The translations under genes and the position numbers were made by a program. The notes below the pieces were generated by a model, which saw only the letters and a program-made list of their open reading frames with translations, did no database searches and had not been told where the DNA came from. Of a stretch of DNA of 64,000 nucleotides, positions 37,819 through 46,281 are shown piece by piece. Within the stretch, counting starts at the first letter, position 1. Every line of letters starts with the position of its first letter. Origin of the DNA: Clostridium amylolyticum (GTDB taxonomy: Bacteria > Bacillota > Clostridia > Clostridiales > Clostridiaceae); assembly GCF_900142075.1 (NCBI RefSeq), contig NZ_FQZO01000006.1, positions 62,001-126,000 on the forward strand. The letters run 5' to 3'.

Positions 37819-39186
37819 TTAGTTTAATTGCTCCAATAGTCCATGAACTATTCTTTCAAATTTTTCACTTCTAGATGCTTTAATAAGAATGCTATCTTGT
37901 GGTTTTACCATATTATTTATTCTTTCAATGATTTCTTCTATGGAATCACATATTATAATATCTTCTCCATATCCTTCTTTATATAAGGAAGAATACTCAC
38001 CTAAGGTTATAAGCACATCTATCTTATTTTCTTTAGCATATTTTCCAATTTCCCTATGAGATTTAGGGGCATAATCTCCTAATTCCTTCATGGTGCCCAG
38101 TACCGCTATCCTTCTTTGCACTTTTAAAGATTTTTCCACATCTATGGCAGCTTTCATAGAAGTAGGACTAGCGTTGTAGCAATCGTTAATTATTACCACT
38201 CCATTTTTTTCCACTATTTCTAACCTCATAGAGGTGGACTCTAAGTTGCTTATGCCTCTTTGCATATCTTCAATGCTTAATCCTAAACTCTCTCCTACCC
38301 CTATAGCCAGCAGAGTATTTTCAATATTATGTTTCCCTATTAATGGAATAAAAAATTCATCTACTTTGTTATTAATAATAACATTGAATTTCATTCCATG
38401 TTCTAAGTTCTTTATATCTTTGCCTATTATGTTATTTTGTGATGCAAATCCTGTTTTAACTACCTTATAAGGTGTTTCCCCTATGGTTTTAAGTAAGTCA
38501 TCCTCTCCATTAACAATAAGTACATTAGAATCTTTAAAAAAATCAGTAATTTCCATCTTAGCTTTAAAAATATTTTCCCTGGTCTTTAAATTTTCTATAT
38601 GTGTTATCCCTATATTTGTAATAACAGCTAAATCAGGAAGGGAAGTTTCAGCTAATTTATGAATTTCATTTAAATTGCTCATGCCCATTTCTAATACTGC
38701 AATATCAATGCCCTGCTGCATATTTAATATAGTTAATGGCATTCCTATTTCATTATTATAATTACCCTTGGTCTTATACACTTTAAACTTAGAGCTTAAA
38801 ATAGCTGCTATAATGTCTTTAGTAGAGGTTTTACCAGTAGAACCAGTAACCCCTACTACTTTAATATTTAATTTTTTCCTATAATAAGCGGCTAATTTTA
38901 ATAATGCCTCTCTAGTGTTATCTACTTTTATGATATTTTTATTATAAAGATAGTTAATATTATCATAAACTTCATCTACTATGCACACTGATGCTTCTCT
39001 TTTTAAGGCATCTTCTACAAATAAATTACCATTATGATTTTCCCCTTTAATAGCTATAAATAAACTATCTTTGCTTAGGGTTCTGGTGTCTGTAGATACT
39101 CCGCTAATGGGAAGTTTGTTTGAGGCTTGAGAAATCAATTTACCTTCTACAGCGCTTAAAATTTCTTCTAAAGTTAAATTCAACAA
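37819..39186 (-). CDS. murF: UDP-MurNAc-tripeptide:D-Ala-D-Ala ligase MurF
   Basis: This Mur ligase adds D-Ala-D-Ala to the stem peptide. The ATP loop GVTGSTGKTSTKDI, ITNIGITHIENL and NDCYNASPTSMKAA are typical. I place the start at TTG 39186, eight bases after the GTGGTGAT ribosome site; in-frame GTG codons at 39198 and 39195 overlap that site. Length is 455 aa. The neighbouring murE, murD and murG expected in a classical dcw cluster are absent. Confidence 0.94.
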   Translation of the reverse strand: MLNLTLEEILSAVEGKLISQASNKLPISGVSTDTRTLSKDSLFIAIKGENHNGNLFVEDALKREASVCIVDEVYDNINYLYNKNIIKVDNTREALLKLAAYYRKKLNIKVVGVTGSTGKTSTKDIIAAILSSKFKVYKTKGNYNNEIGMPLTILNMQQGIDIAVLEMGMSNLNEIHKLAETSLPDLAVITNIGITHIENLKTRENIFKAKMEITDFFKDSNVLIVNGEDDLLKTIGETPYKVVKTGFASQNNIIGKDIKNLEHGMKFNVIINNKVDEFFIPLIGKHNIENTLLAIGVGESLGLSIEDMQRGISNLESTSMRLEIVEKNGVVIINDCYNASPTSMKAAIDVEKSLKVQRRIAVLGTMKELGDYAPKSHREIGKYAKENKIDVLITLGEYSSLYKEGYGEDIIICDSIEEIIERINNMVKPQDSILIKASRSEKFERIVHGLLEQLN

Positions 39187-39329
39187 ATTTATCACCACTT
39201 TCTAGTAAAAGTTTATTAATAAGTAAATTTAATAGTATAATCGTAATATTATTTAAAACCATATAACCCTATAAATAATTATGCAAACACCTCATTAATA
39301 ATTACTTATTAATAGCCTGTCATAATATT

Positions 39330-39364
39330 AGCATGTAGTATCACAAAACTGTGAACTACATGCT
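39330..39364. terminator. Hairpin between spoVD and murF
   Basis: AGCATGTAGT pairs with ACTACATGCT, then TCACA with TGTGA around AAAC. It begins nine bases after the spoVD stop. Neither strand has a proper T tract, so it may be a weak terminator or an RNA-processing or stability element. Confidence 0.5.
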
Positions 39365-39372
39365 AAATTAAA

Positions 39373-41577
39373 TTAGTCACCAACTTCATGATCTAAAATC
39401 AGTTCGATAGTAGTTCCCTTTTTTACAAACTCATTGGGTTTGATATTTTGTTCTGTAACCATGCCTTCTCCCGTTATGGAAGCTTTTAAATTTATCTTAC
39501 TTAATAAATCCAAGGCACCTTGTTTACTATAGCCTTTAAGATCAGGAACAACCACCTCTTTATTATAGTTTGAGCTATTTCCCAAGTAAAGGTTTATTTT
39601 ACTTCCTTCTTTAACTGAATACCCTGGTTTAGGACTTATATCTACAATAATTTCTCCTGTACCATCAATATCATAATTTAAGTTATCCTTTTTTAAATTC
39701 TTAACAGCTTCGTCTTTTTTCATACCTCTAACATCTGGTATAACAACATCTTTTAGTAAACTATTAGCAGTTCCTTCTGCTGTGCTGTCAGATTTTATAG
39801 ATAAATAGTTAAATATATCGTTAAAAACGATCTTTGCTACGGGTGCTGCTATTTGTCCTGCATAATACTCTCCAGAATTAGGCTCATCTATGGTTACCAT
39901 CATGGTAATCTTAGGGTCATCTATAGGAGCCATGCCTACAAAGGAGGAAATATACTTCCCTGGCGCATATCTACCATCTATAACCTTCTGAGCTGTACCT
40001 GTTTTTCCACCTATATGATAGCCCTCAATAAGAGCTTTTTTAGCTGAACCTTCTGTCACAACCCTTTCAAGATAAGTTCTAAGGAGTTTAGTGTTATTTT
40101 CATCCACTAATTGCTTTTTACCATAATCCTCAAACTTTTTATCTATTATTCTAGTACCATTTTCATCTGTATGGATTATTTCCTTCATTAAATGAGGTTT
40201 TATCCATACACCATTATTTGCCACTGCGTTAAAAGCAGCCATAAATTGCATAGTACTTACGGTGTTCGCTTGTCCAAAAGATATAGTAGCCAAGTCAACC
40301 TCTGACATTTTCTCCAAGGGTCTAATAATTCCAGTGGCTTCTCCTGGTAAATCTACTCCAGATTTTTGTCCGAATCCAAATAGTTTTATATACTTACTAA
40401 GATTTTCTTTTCCTAGTTTTTGTCCTAGCTGTATAAATCCTATATTACAAGAATTTTTAATTATATCGGAAAAATGTTGACTTCCATGCCCCCCTGCTTT
40501 CCAGCACTTTATAGTCCTGTTGGCTATAGTCGTACTACCTCCACAGGTAAAAACATCTTTATCACTGACTACCCCTTCCTGCATAGCGCCTGCAGCAGTA
40601 ATGACCTTAAATATGGATCCTGGTTCAAAAGTATCACTTACAGCCCTATTTCTCCAAATCTTTTGAAGCTCATTATAGTCAGCTGCTCCTTGCCTGGGAT
40701 TATTAGGATCATAATCCGGCTTATTCACTAAAGCTAATACTTCTCCAGTCTTAGGATCCATAACCACCACAGTAACCGCTTTTGCTTTATTATCTATTAA
40801 AGCTTGATTTGCTGCTTTTTCTGCAAAAAACTGTATTTGTTCGTCTATAGTAGTAACTAAATCCTTACCTTCCACAGGTTTTGTATATTCTGAAATTGTA
40901 TAAGGAAGTTCCTCACTTCTTCTATCTATTTCAGCCAGCCTTACTCCAGGGGTTCCTTTAAGTACATCTTGATACATATATTCTAATCCTGTAAGCCCTT
41001 TGCCATCATTATCTGTAACTCCCAGCACGTGAGCTAAAAAGTTCTTATTAGGATAGAATCTCATAGTATCTGGAGATATTAAAATTCCATTTATCTTTAA
41101 AGCCTTTAGCTTATCCGCTTGGGGTTTTTCAATTCTTCTAGCAAGTATAGCAGATTGCATAGGTAGTCCACTAGGAAGCTTGCTTTCCAGCTTCTTTAAC
41201 ACTTCAAATTTATCCATCCCCACTGCTTCACCTATTGAAGAAGCTATATTCTCATTAGAAATTTTTTTATCTTTATTTTTTTCATTATAATTAGCAATAT
41301 AATTTTTTATAGCATTTAAATCTAAGTCTACTCTATATACATTGCCACTAACCGCCAATTCATTGTAGTTAGTATCTAAAATACGACCTCTTTTTGCGTC
41401 AATTATTACACGGCTTGTCCATTGCTCTTGAGCCATAGCTTTATATTTAGGTCCTGCAATGAGCATAAGATACATTAGCCTTACAATAAGAAATATAAAA
41501 AGTACTGTAATTCCCATTAGCGATATCATCATCCTGCGACGTGTAATTCCTTTGTCTTTATGTTGTTTCCCTGCCAC
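39373..41577 (-). CDS. spoVD: Class B penicillin-binding protein, SpoVD type with two PASTA domains
   Basis: A membrane helix near residues 18-42 precedes a dimerisation domain and a transpeptidase domain with SIFK (catalytic Ser about 321), SCN and KTGTAQK. Two PASTA domains follow (VVIPDVRGM and VVVPDLKGY). I prefer GTG 41577, eight bases after GGAGG (734 aa), over ATG 41604, which has no clear ribosome site. It is the only PBP in the cluster, so it could serve both division and spore cortex; the SpoVD name is by similarity. Confidence 0.92.
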   Translation of the reverse strand: MAGKQHKDKGITRRRMMISLMGITVLFIFLIVRLMYLMLIAGPKYKAMAQEQWTSRVIIDAKRGRILDTNYNELAVSGNVYRVDLDLNAIKNYIANYNEKNKDKKISNENIASSIGEAVGMDKFEVLKKLESKLPSGLPMQSAILARRIEKPQADKLKALKINGILISPDTMRFYPNKNFLAHVLGVTDNDGKGLTGLEYMYQDVLKGTPGVRLAEIDRRSEELPYTISEYTKPVEGKDLVTTIDEQIQFFAEKAANQALIDNKAKAVTVVVMDPKTGEVLALVNKPDYDPNNPRQGAADYNELQKIWRNRAVSDTFEPGSIFKVITAAGAMQEGVVSDKDVFTCGGSTTIANRTIKCWKAGGHGSQHFSDIIKNSCNIGFIQLGQKLGKENLSKYIKLFGFGQKSGVDLPGEATGIIRPLEKMSEVDLATISFGQANTVSTMQFMAAFNAVANNGVWIKPHLMKEIIHTDENGTRIIDKKFEDYGKKQLVDENNTKLLRTYLERVVTEGSAKKALIEGYHIGGKTGTAQKVIDGRYAPGKYISSFVGMAPIDDPKITMMVTIDEPNSGEYYAGQIAAPVAKIVFNDIFNYLSIKSDSTAEGTANSLLKDVVIPDVRGMKKDEAVKNLKKDNLNYDIDGTGEIIVDISPKPGYSVKEGSKINLYLGNSSNYNKEVVVPDLKGYSKQGALDLLSKINLKASITGEGMVTEQNIKPNEFVKKGTTIELILDHEVGD

Positions 41578-41692
41578 TACTTCTACCTCCAATCTTCCAT
41601 CCATGCTTATACAATTTCTTTAGGTTTCACTTGATACTTATTTATATTATAAAACTGCCATATCTATTCTCTTTAATTAAAATATGGATGCA

Positions 41693-42184
41693 CTAAAATA
41701 GCGCATCCTTTATTTTTGATAATAATGTTTTATTTATATTAGGCTCTGTTTGTTCTGTAAAATTATTTTTTGAAATATCATGGCGTATTATAGTAGATTT
41801 ATCAGGGTTTACCATCTTTAATTTTTTTTCAGCATAATTTTTAATATTTTCTAAACTGGAAACTTTAAGAAGTTCAATCTTTAAAGATTCATTATCGTTT
41901 TTAACTTCTTTTATCTCTGAATTAATACTTACCAACTGTTTTTGCATAGAATATATGGTTGCATTTCTTCCGATGATAATTATACCAAAAACAAATACCA
42001 ATGCTACTATCTGCATTATATTTTTCTTTTGCTGCCTTTGTTTAGTAAGTTCTCTTAATCTTCTTTCCTTTTTTGCCTTTTCTAACTTTTCGTTTTTTTC
42101 CAATTCACGTTTTTCTATTTTTCTTTCCGTAACTACCGCGCTGCTACCAAAGACTTTATATTCATTATATTTATCATCTCTCAT
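41693..42184 (-). CDS. ftsL: FtsL-like septum formation protein
   Basis: A long basic and acidic charged N-terminus (about residues 20-55), one membrane helix (about 57-77) and a leucine-zipper-like coiled coil (MQKQLVSINSEIKEVKNDNE) give FtsL/DivIC topology. Position between rsmH and the PBP is that of ftsL. I start at ATG 42184 with GAGGTG upstream (163 aa). Sequence similarity in this family is always weak, so the call leans on position. Confidence 0.82.
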   Translation of the reverse strand: MRDDKYNEYKVFGSSAVVTERKIEKRELEKNEKLEKAKKERRLRELTKQRQQKKNIMQIVALVFVFGIIIIGRNATIYSMQKQLVSINSEIKEVKNDNESLKIELLKVSSLENIKNYAEKKLKMVNPDKSTIIRHDISKNNFTEQTEPNINKTLLSKIKDALF

Positions 42185-42207
42185 ATATCTACACCTCAAC
42201 TCTCTAA

Positions 42208-43140
42208 TTATAGTTTTTCAATGATTCTAAGTTTTGCACTTCTACTTCTTGGATTTGTTTCTACCTCTTCTTTAGAGGGTTCTATTGGTTTTCTAGTTAT
42301 TATCTTAATAATAGGTTTCTTATTGCACACGCAAATAGGAAAATCCGGTGGACACTCACAAGGGGACTCAAGTTTTTTAAATTTATTTTTAACAATTCTA
42401 TCCTCTAGGGAGTGAAAAGTAATAATAGCCATTCTCCCACCTTGGTTCAATCTGTTTATGCCATCTTCAATGCTTTTATTTAATATTCCTAATTCATTAT
42501 TAACTTCAATTCTTATAGCTTGAAAAATTCTTTTGGCTGGGTGAGGTCCTTCCCTTCTTGCTTTTGCTGGAATTGCCGCTTTAATAATGTCCACAAGTTC
42601 TAAGGTGGTATCAATAGGTTTTTCTTTTCTATTATTTACTATAAAATTTGCAATTCTCTTAGAAAATTTTTCTTCACCAAATTCATAAAATATTTTTGTA
42701 AGCTCTTCCTCTGAGTAGTCATTTACTATATCATAAGCAGTTAAACTGCTTTCTCTATTCATTCTCATATCCAGGGGCGCATCATTCATATAACTAAAAC
42801 CTCTTTCAGAATTGTCTAATTGATAAGAAGATACACCTAAGTCCATTAATATACCATCTACTTTAGGAACATCAATATTTGTTAAAACATTATCTATATT
42901 ATTAAAATTATCGTGTACATATTTAATATTGTTATAGGTTTGTAATTTATTTTTTGCTGCGTTTAGAGCTTCAGTATCTTGATCTATGCCTATAAGCATT
43001 CCTTCACTGCTTAATCTCTTTATTATTTCCGAGGAGTGACCTGCTCCTCCCATGGTACAATCCACATAGATACCATTTTCTTTAATATTTAAAGCTTCTA
43101 TACATTCTTGCAGCAAAACTGAAATATGTTTAAATTCCAT
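42208..43140 (-). CDS. rsmH: 16S rRNA (cytosine-1402-N4)-methyltransferase RsmH
   Basis: It N4-methylates C1402 in the 16S rRNA decoding site. Motifs are [14 protein letters not shown], the SAM site [28 protein letters not shown] and the C-terminal [14 protein letters not shown]. Length is 310 aa. It follows mraZ by 12 bases with AAGGAGAA. Confidence 0.97.
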   Translation of the reverse strand: MEFKHISVLLQECIEALNIKENGIYVDCTMGGAGHSSEIIKRLSSEGMLIGIDQDTEALNAAKNKLQTYNNIKYVHDNFNNIDNVLTNIDVPKVDGILMDLGVSSYQLDNSERGFSYMNDAPLDMRMNRESSLTAYDIVNDYSEEELTKIFYEFGEEKFSKRIANFIVNNRKEKPIDTTLELVDIIKAAIPAKARREGPHPAKRIFQAIRIEVNNELGILNKSIEDGINRLNQGGRMAIITFHSLEDRIVKNKFKKLESPCECPPDFPICVCNKKPIIKIITRKPIEPSKEEVETNPRSRSAKLRIIEKL

Positions 43141-43152
43141 AATTATTTCTCC

Positions 43153-43581
43153 TTATATTCCAAGTTCGCTCATTTTTTCAGCTAATTCATTATAATCAAT
43201 GTTATCGTCATTATAATCTTCCCATTTTTCCTTGCTCCAAATTTCAACCTTAGTAAGCACTCCTATACTTATTATCTCCTTACTAATCCCTGCATATTCT
43301 AATAAATTCTGAGGAATTAACCCTCTTCCTTGCTTATCTACCTCAATTTCAGAGGCACCTGAGAAAAAAAACCTTACAAAGGCTCTGGCGTCTTTATTGG
43401 TTAATGGAAGGGATTTTAGCTTTTCTTCTAATATTTTCCATTCTTCAATAGGATATGCATATAGGCAACCATCTAAACCTTTAGTGATTATAAATTTCCC
43501 GCCTAGCTCTTCTCTTAGTTTTGCTGGTATTATCATTCTGTTTTTGTTATCTAAGGAATGGCTATATTCACCTATAAACAT
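43153..43581 (-). CDS. mraZ: Transcriptional regulator MraZ
   Basis: MraZ has two SpoVT/AbrB-like domains and regulates its own division cluster. Motifs are [19 protein letters not shown] and a second [19 protein letters not shown]. Length is 142 aa. The leader directly upstream carries three tandem AAAGTGG elements (see the operator entry), consistent with autoregulation. Confidence 0.97.
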   Translation of the reverse strand: MFIGEYSHSLDNKNRMIIPAKLREELGGKFIITKGLDGCLYAYPIEEWKILEEKLKSLPLTNKDARAFVRFFFSGASEIEVDKQGRGLIPQNLLEYAGISKEIISIGVLTKVEIWSKEKWEDYNDDNIDYNELAEKMSELGI

Positions 43582-43597
43582 ATTCTACTATTCACCT

Positions 43598-43624
43598 CCA
43601 CTTTCAACCACTTTCAACCACTTT
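43598..43624 (-). promoter_or_regulatory. Three-copy MraZ-type operator upstream of mraZ
   Basis: On the minus strand AAAGTGG occurs three times with an exact 10-base period (43624-43618, 43614-43608, 43604-43598) separated by TTG. The last copy merges into the GGAGGTG ribosome site of mraZ. AAAGTG repeats and TGGG direct repeats are known MraZ targets in other bacteria, so this is a strong candidate autoregulatory site. Confidence 0.8.
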
Positions 43625-43705
43625 ACATAATAATTCTCCACATAATTAAAAAATCCTTCTTATTTATTAAGAAATATTTCATCCTTTACAATTTGTTTAA
43701 AGAAA

Positions 43706-43734
43706 TTGACAAAGATATTAAGATATTGTAAAAT
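43706..43734 (+). promoter_or_regulatory. Sigma-A promoter of tRNA-Sec
   Basis: TTGACA (43706-43711) and TAAAAT (43729-43734) are 17 bases apart, and the tRNA begins 15 bases after the -10 box. Confidence 0.88.
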
Positions 43735-43749
43735 ACAGTTGTTGTACAT

Positions 43750-43846
43750 GGGGGTAGATAGGTGCTGGTGTGCCTGCCGGTCTTCAAAACCGTGTTGTGG
43801 TGCTAAGACCACCATGGGTGGGTTCGATTCCCACATACTCCCGCCA
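43750..43846 (+). tRNA. selC: tRNA-Sec (anticodon UCA)
   Basis: The anticodon loop CTTCAAA has UCA. Features of selenocysteine tRNA are the extended acceptor stem (GGGGGUAG against AUACUCCC, seven of eight paired counting a G-U), a six-bp D stem closing a four-base loop (AGGTGC/GTGCCT), a long variable arm (TGGTG..CCACCA) and a T stem GTGGG/CCCAC around TTCGATT. Discriminator G and encoded CCA are present. Length is about 97 nt. The anticodon stem has one mismatch by my reading. No selA, selB or selD gene is in the window. Confidence 0.93.
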
Positions 43847-43851
43847 AATAA

Positions 43852-43889
43852 AAATGAGCTCTAGCATTTGCTAAAGCTCATTTTTTTAT
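43852..43889. terminator. Bidirectional terminator between tRNA-Sec and ychF
   Basis: AATGAGCT pairs with AGCTCATT and an inner TAGCA/TGCTA stem extends it. There are seven Ts on the plus side for the tRNA and TTTTTATTT on the minus side for ychF. Confidence 0.9.
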
Positions 43890-43895
43890 TATTTA

Positions 43896-44993
43896 TTATA
43901 CGTTAAATCTAAAATTAACTACATCTCCATCTTTCATGATATATTCCTTACCCTCTAATCGATAAAGACCCTTTTCTTTTGCAGCTGCTTCGGATCCACA
44001 TTCAATAAGATCATTATAAGAAATTATCTCTGCCCTTATAAATCCTCTCTCAATATCTGAATGTATTTTACCTGCAGCCTGTGGTGCCTTAGTTCCTATT
44101 TTTATTGTCCAAGCTCTTACTTCCTGAACCCCTGCTGTTAAAAAGCTCATAAGGCCTAATAACTTATAGCTAGAATGAATAAGTTTATCCAAGCCAGACT
44201 CACTTAAACCATATTCGGATAGCATTTCAGCTTTTTCTTCATCACTTAATGTAGATAGCTCTTCTTCTAACTTAGCGCAAATAACCACCACTTCTGAGTT
44301 TTCCTTGGCTGCATGTGCTTTTACTATATCTACATATTTATTGTCCTTACCTCCATCAGCTATATCATCTTCTGATACATTACAAGCATATAGCACTGGT
44401 TTTGAAGTAAGTAAGAATAAAGATTTTACAAATTCACTTTCATCTTCTGTAACTTCCATAGTTCTTACAGGTTGTTCTCCTTCAAGATGACTTTTAATTC
44501 TTTCTAGAAGATCATACTCTGCCTTAGCTTTCTTATCACCAGATCTTGCAGTTTTTACTGTTTTTTCTATTCTTCTTTCAAGAACTTCTAAATCTGATAA
44601 TATAAGTTCAAGATTTATAGTTTCTATATCTCTAATAGGGTCTACGCTACCTTCCACATGTACCACATTCTCATCATCAAAGCATCGAACCACATGGACT
44701 ATAGACGCTACTTCCCTTATATGTGAAAGAAACTTATTTCCTAAGCCTTCACCTTTACTAGCACCTTTTACAAGGCCTGCAATATCATAAAACTCTATAG
44801 CTGTATAAACCTTTTTTCTTGAATTATACATTTTTTCTAATACATCTAATCTGCTATCCGGTACATTAACTACACCAACATTAGGTTCTATAGTACAAAA
44901 AGGATAATTTGCAGATTCAGCGCCGGCTTGTGTAATGGCATTAAACAAAGTACTTTTACCTACGTTAGGTAACCCAACTATTCCTAATTTCAT
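43896..44993 (-). CDS. ychF: Redox-regulated ATPase YchF (Obg family)
   Basis: This Obg-like P-loop NTPase prefers ATP. Walker A GLPNVGKST is at residues 8-16, followed by a coiled-coil insertion (about 125-180) and a C-terminal TGS domain (FLTAGVQEVRAWTIKIGTKAPQ). I start at ATG 44993 with AAAGGA nine bases upstream; another ATG lies three codons earlier. Length is 365 aa. It is monocistronic with its own promoter and terminator. Confidence 0.97.
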   Translation of the reverse strand: MKLGIVGLPNVGKSTLFNAITQAGAESANYPFCTIEPNVGVVNVPDSRLDVLEKMYNSRKKVYTAIEFYDIAGLVKGASKGEGLGNKFLSHIREVASIVHVVRCFDDENVVHVEGSVDPIRDIETINLELILSDLEVLERRIEKTVKTARSGDKKAKAEYDLLERIKSHLEGEQPVRTMEVTEDESEFVKSLFLLTSKPVLYACNVSEDDIADGGKDNKYVDIVKAHAAKENSEVVVICAKLEEELSTLSDEEKAEMLSEYGLSESGLDKLIHSSYKLLGLMSFLTAGVQEVRAWTIKIGTKAPQAAGKIHSDIERGFIRAEIISYNDLIECGSEAAAKEKGLYRLEGKEYIMKDGDVVNFRFNV

Positions 44994-45029
44994 TGCGTAC
45001 ATTCCTTTCTACATTTGTAACTCTATAAA

Positions 45030-45058
45030 ATTATACTCTAGGAAGTAGGTTATTTCAA
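45030..45058 (-). promoter_or_regulatory. Sigma-A promoter of ychF
   Basis: On the minus strand TTGAAA (45058-45053) and TATAAT (45035-45030) are separated by exactly 17 bases, about 37 bases before the chosen ychF start. Confidence 0.85.
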
Positions 45059-45075
45059 TATTAGATGTATATTTA

Positions 45076-45104
45076 TTGCCCCTTGCCTATTTCACTGTTA
45101 TAAT
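45076..45104 (+). promoter_or_regulatory. Sigma-A promoter of speE
   Basis: TTGCCC (45076-45081) and TATAAT (45099-45104) are 17 bases apart, about 42 bases before the speE ATG. The ychF and speE promoters are back to back. Confidence 0.8.
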
Positions 45105-45145
45105 AGTTGCAGACATAAAAATATATTTTGTGAGGTGGTTATACC

Positions 45146-45985
45146 ATGGAAATGTGGTTAGGGGAAGCCCAAATCAAAGATGCAGTGATGACATATAAGG
45201 TAAAGGAAACTCTTGTCACAAAAAAGACGCCTTATCAAGAGCTAGCAATAGTGGATACATATGCTTTAGGAAGAATGCTGCTTTTAGACGGCATAGTTCA
45301 AACTTCCATTGAAGACGAATATGTTTATCATGAGATGATTGCTCACATTCCTCTTTTTACTCATCCAAACCCTAAAAAGGTTTTAGTAGTAGGTGGCGGG
45401 GATGGAGGTTCTATAAGAGAAATATTAAAACACCCTTCCGTTGAAAAAGCTGTACTATGCGAAATTGACCAGGTGGTTATAGATGAATGTAAAAGATACC
45501 TTCCTGAAATAAGCTGTGCATTAGATGATGAAAGATGCGAGATTTTCATAGGTGATGGAATAAAATATGTTCATGAACATAAAAATGAATTTGACGTAAT
45601 TATAGTGGACTCCACTGATCCTTTTGGAGCTGCTGAAGGTCTATTCGGAGGAAGCTTTTATAAAGAAATATCTGAATGCTTAACAGAAGATGGAATCTTT
45701 GTAGCACAGACCGAAAGCCCATTCTACCTTCCTGAAGTAGTTAAGAGGGTATACAATGATGCAAAAGCTGTATTTCCTGTAACTAAGCTATTTATGGCTG
45801 GTATTCCTACATATCCTAGCGGATACTGGAGCTTTACTGTAGGCTCTAAAAAGCTTGACCCTGAATATGCTGAAATAGATAACAAATATGATATTGAAAA
45901 TTTAAAGTACTATAATAAAAGGCTTCATAAAGCAAGCTTCGTACTTCCTCAATTCATAGAGAAGCTTACCAGGGATGGGAAGTAA
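45146..45985 (+). CDS. speE: Spermidine synthase
   Basis: It transfers the aminopropyl group of decarboxylated SAM to putrescine. Motifs are [20 protein letters not shown], the SAM-binding [23 protein letters not shown] and [13 protein letters not shown]. Length is 279 aa, with TGAGGTGG in front of the ATG. The stop TAA is the first triplet of a MITE-like repeat. A decarboxylase at 59 kb may supply polyamine precursors. Confidence 0.96.
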   Translation: MEMWLGEAQIKDAVMTYKVKETLVTKKTPYQELAIVDTYALGRMLLLDGIVQTSIEDEYVYHEMIAHIPLFTHPNPKKVLVVGGGDGGSIREILKHPSVEKAVLCEIDQVVIDECKRYLPEISCALDDERCEIFIGDGIKYVHEHKNEFDVIIVDSTDPFGAAEGLFGGSFYKEISECLTEDGIFVAQTESPFYLPEVVKRVYNDAKAVFPVTKLFMAGIPTYPSGYWSFTVGSKKLDPEYAEIDNKYDIENLKYYNKRLHKASFVLPQFIEKLTRDGK

Positions 45986-46187
45986 TTGAGAATTTAAAAT
46001 GAATGATGAAACTCCTGGCGGAGTTTCTAAAAATTAATATTTATTAAAAAACTCTTTTAGGAGTTTTTTGATTTAAACAGAAGCTTCAGCTGAAGCTTCT
46101 GTTTTTTAATATAAATTTTAAGTTTTTCTCATGCTTTTTCAAAAAAACATCCTTCATTCTTAATTCTAAATTCTCAATTCTCAATTA
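45983..46187. repeat. MITE-like palindromic repeat, copy A
   Basis: This ~205-bp element is bounded by perfect 12-bp inverted repeats (TAATTGAGAATT at 45983-45994, AATTCTCAATTA at 46176-46187). Inside are an AACTCC/GGAGTT hairpin, a nine-bp stem with T tail (46046-46069) and a perfect 15-bp palindrome with T tail (46075-46104), which would terminate speE. Its outer parts match copy B after pdaA. The leftmost TAA is the speE stop codon. No ORF is inside. Confidence 0.78.
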
Positions 46188-46281
46188 AAAAACCTGGTTT
46201 TTTCCTCCAACATTGGTGATATTTTTATTGATATTTATATTGATGCTACAAATACTAAGTACATATTAAGGAGGTGTTATT

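Noticed and set aside
43598..43624. Three tandem repeats considered as the start of a CRISPR array
   Set aside because: The unit is only 10 bases with no spacers; a MraZ operator explains position and spacing. No CRISPR array was seen anywhere in the window.
43750..43846. tRNA considered as a suppressor or serine tRNA
   Set aside because: The UCA anticodon, six-bp D stem with four-base loop, extended acceptor stem and long variable arm fit tRNA-Sec rather than tRNA-Ser.
46075..46104. 30-bp perfect palindrome considered as an operator or phage attachment site
   Set aside because: It is followed by a T tract and lies directly downstream of speE within repeat copy A, so a terminator is the simpler explanation; no integrase is nearby.
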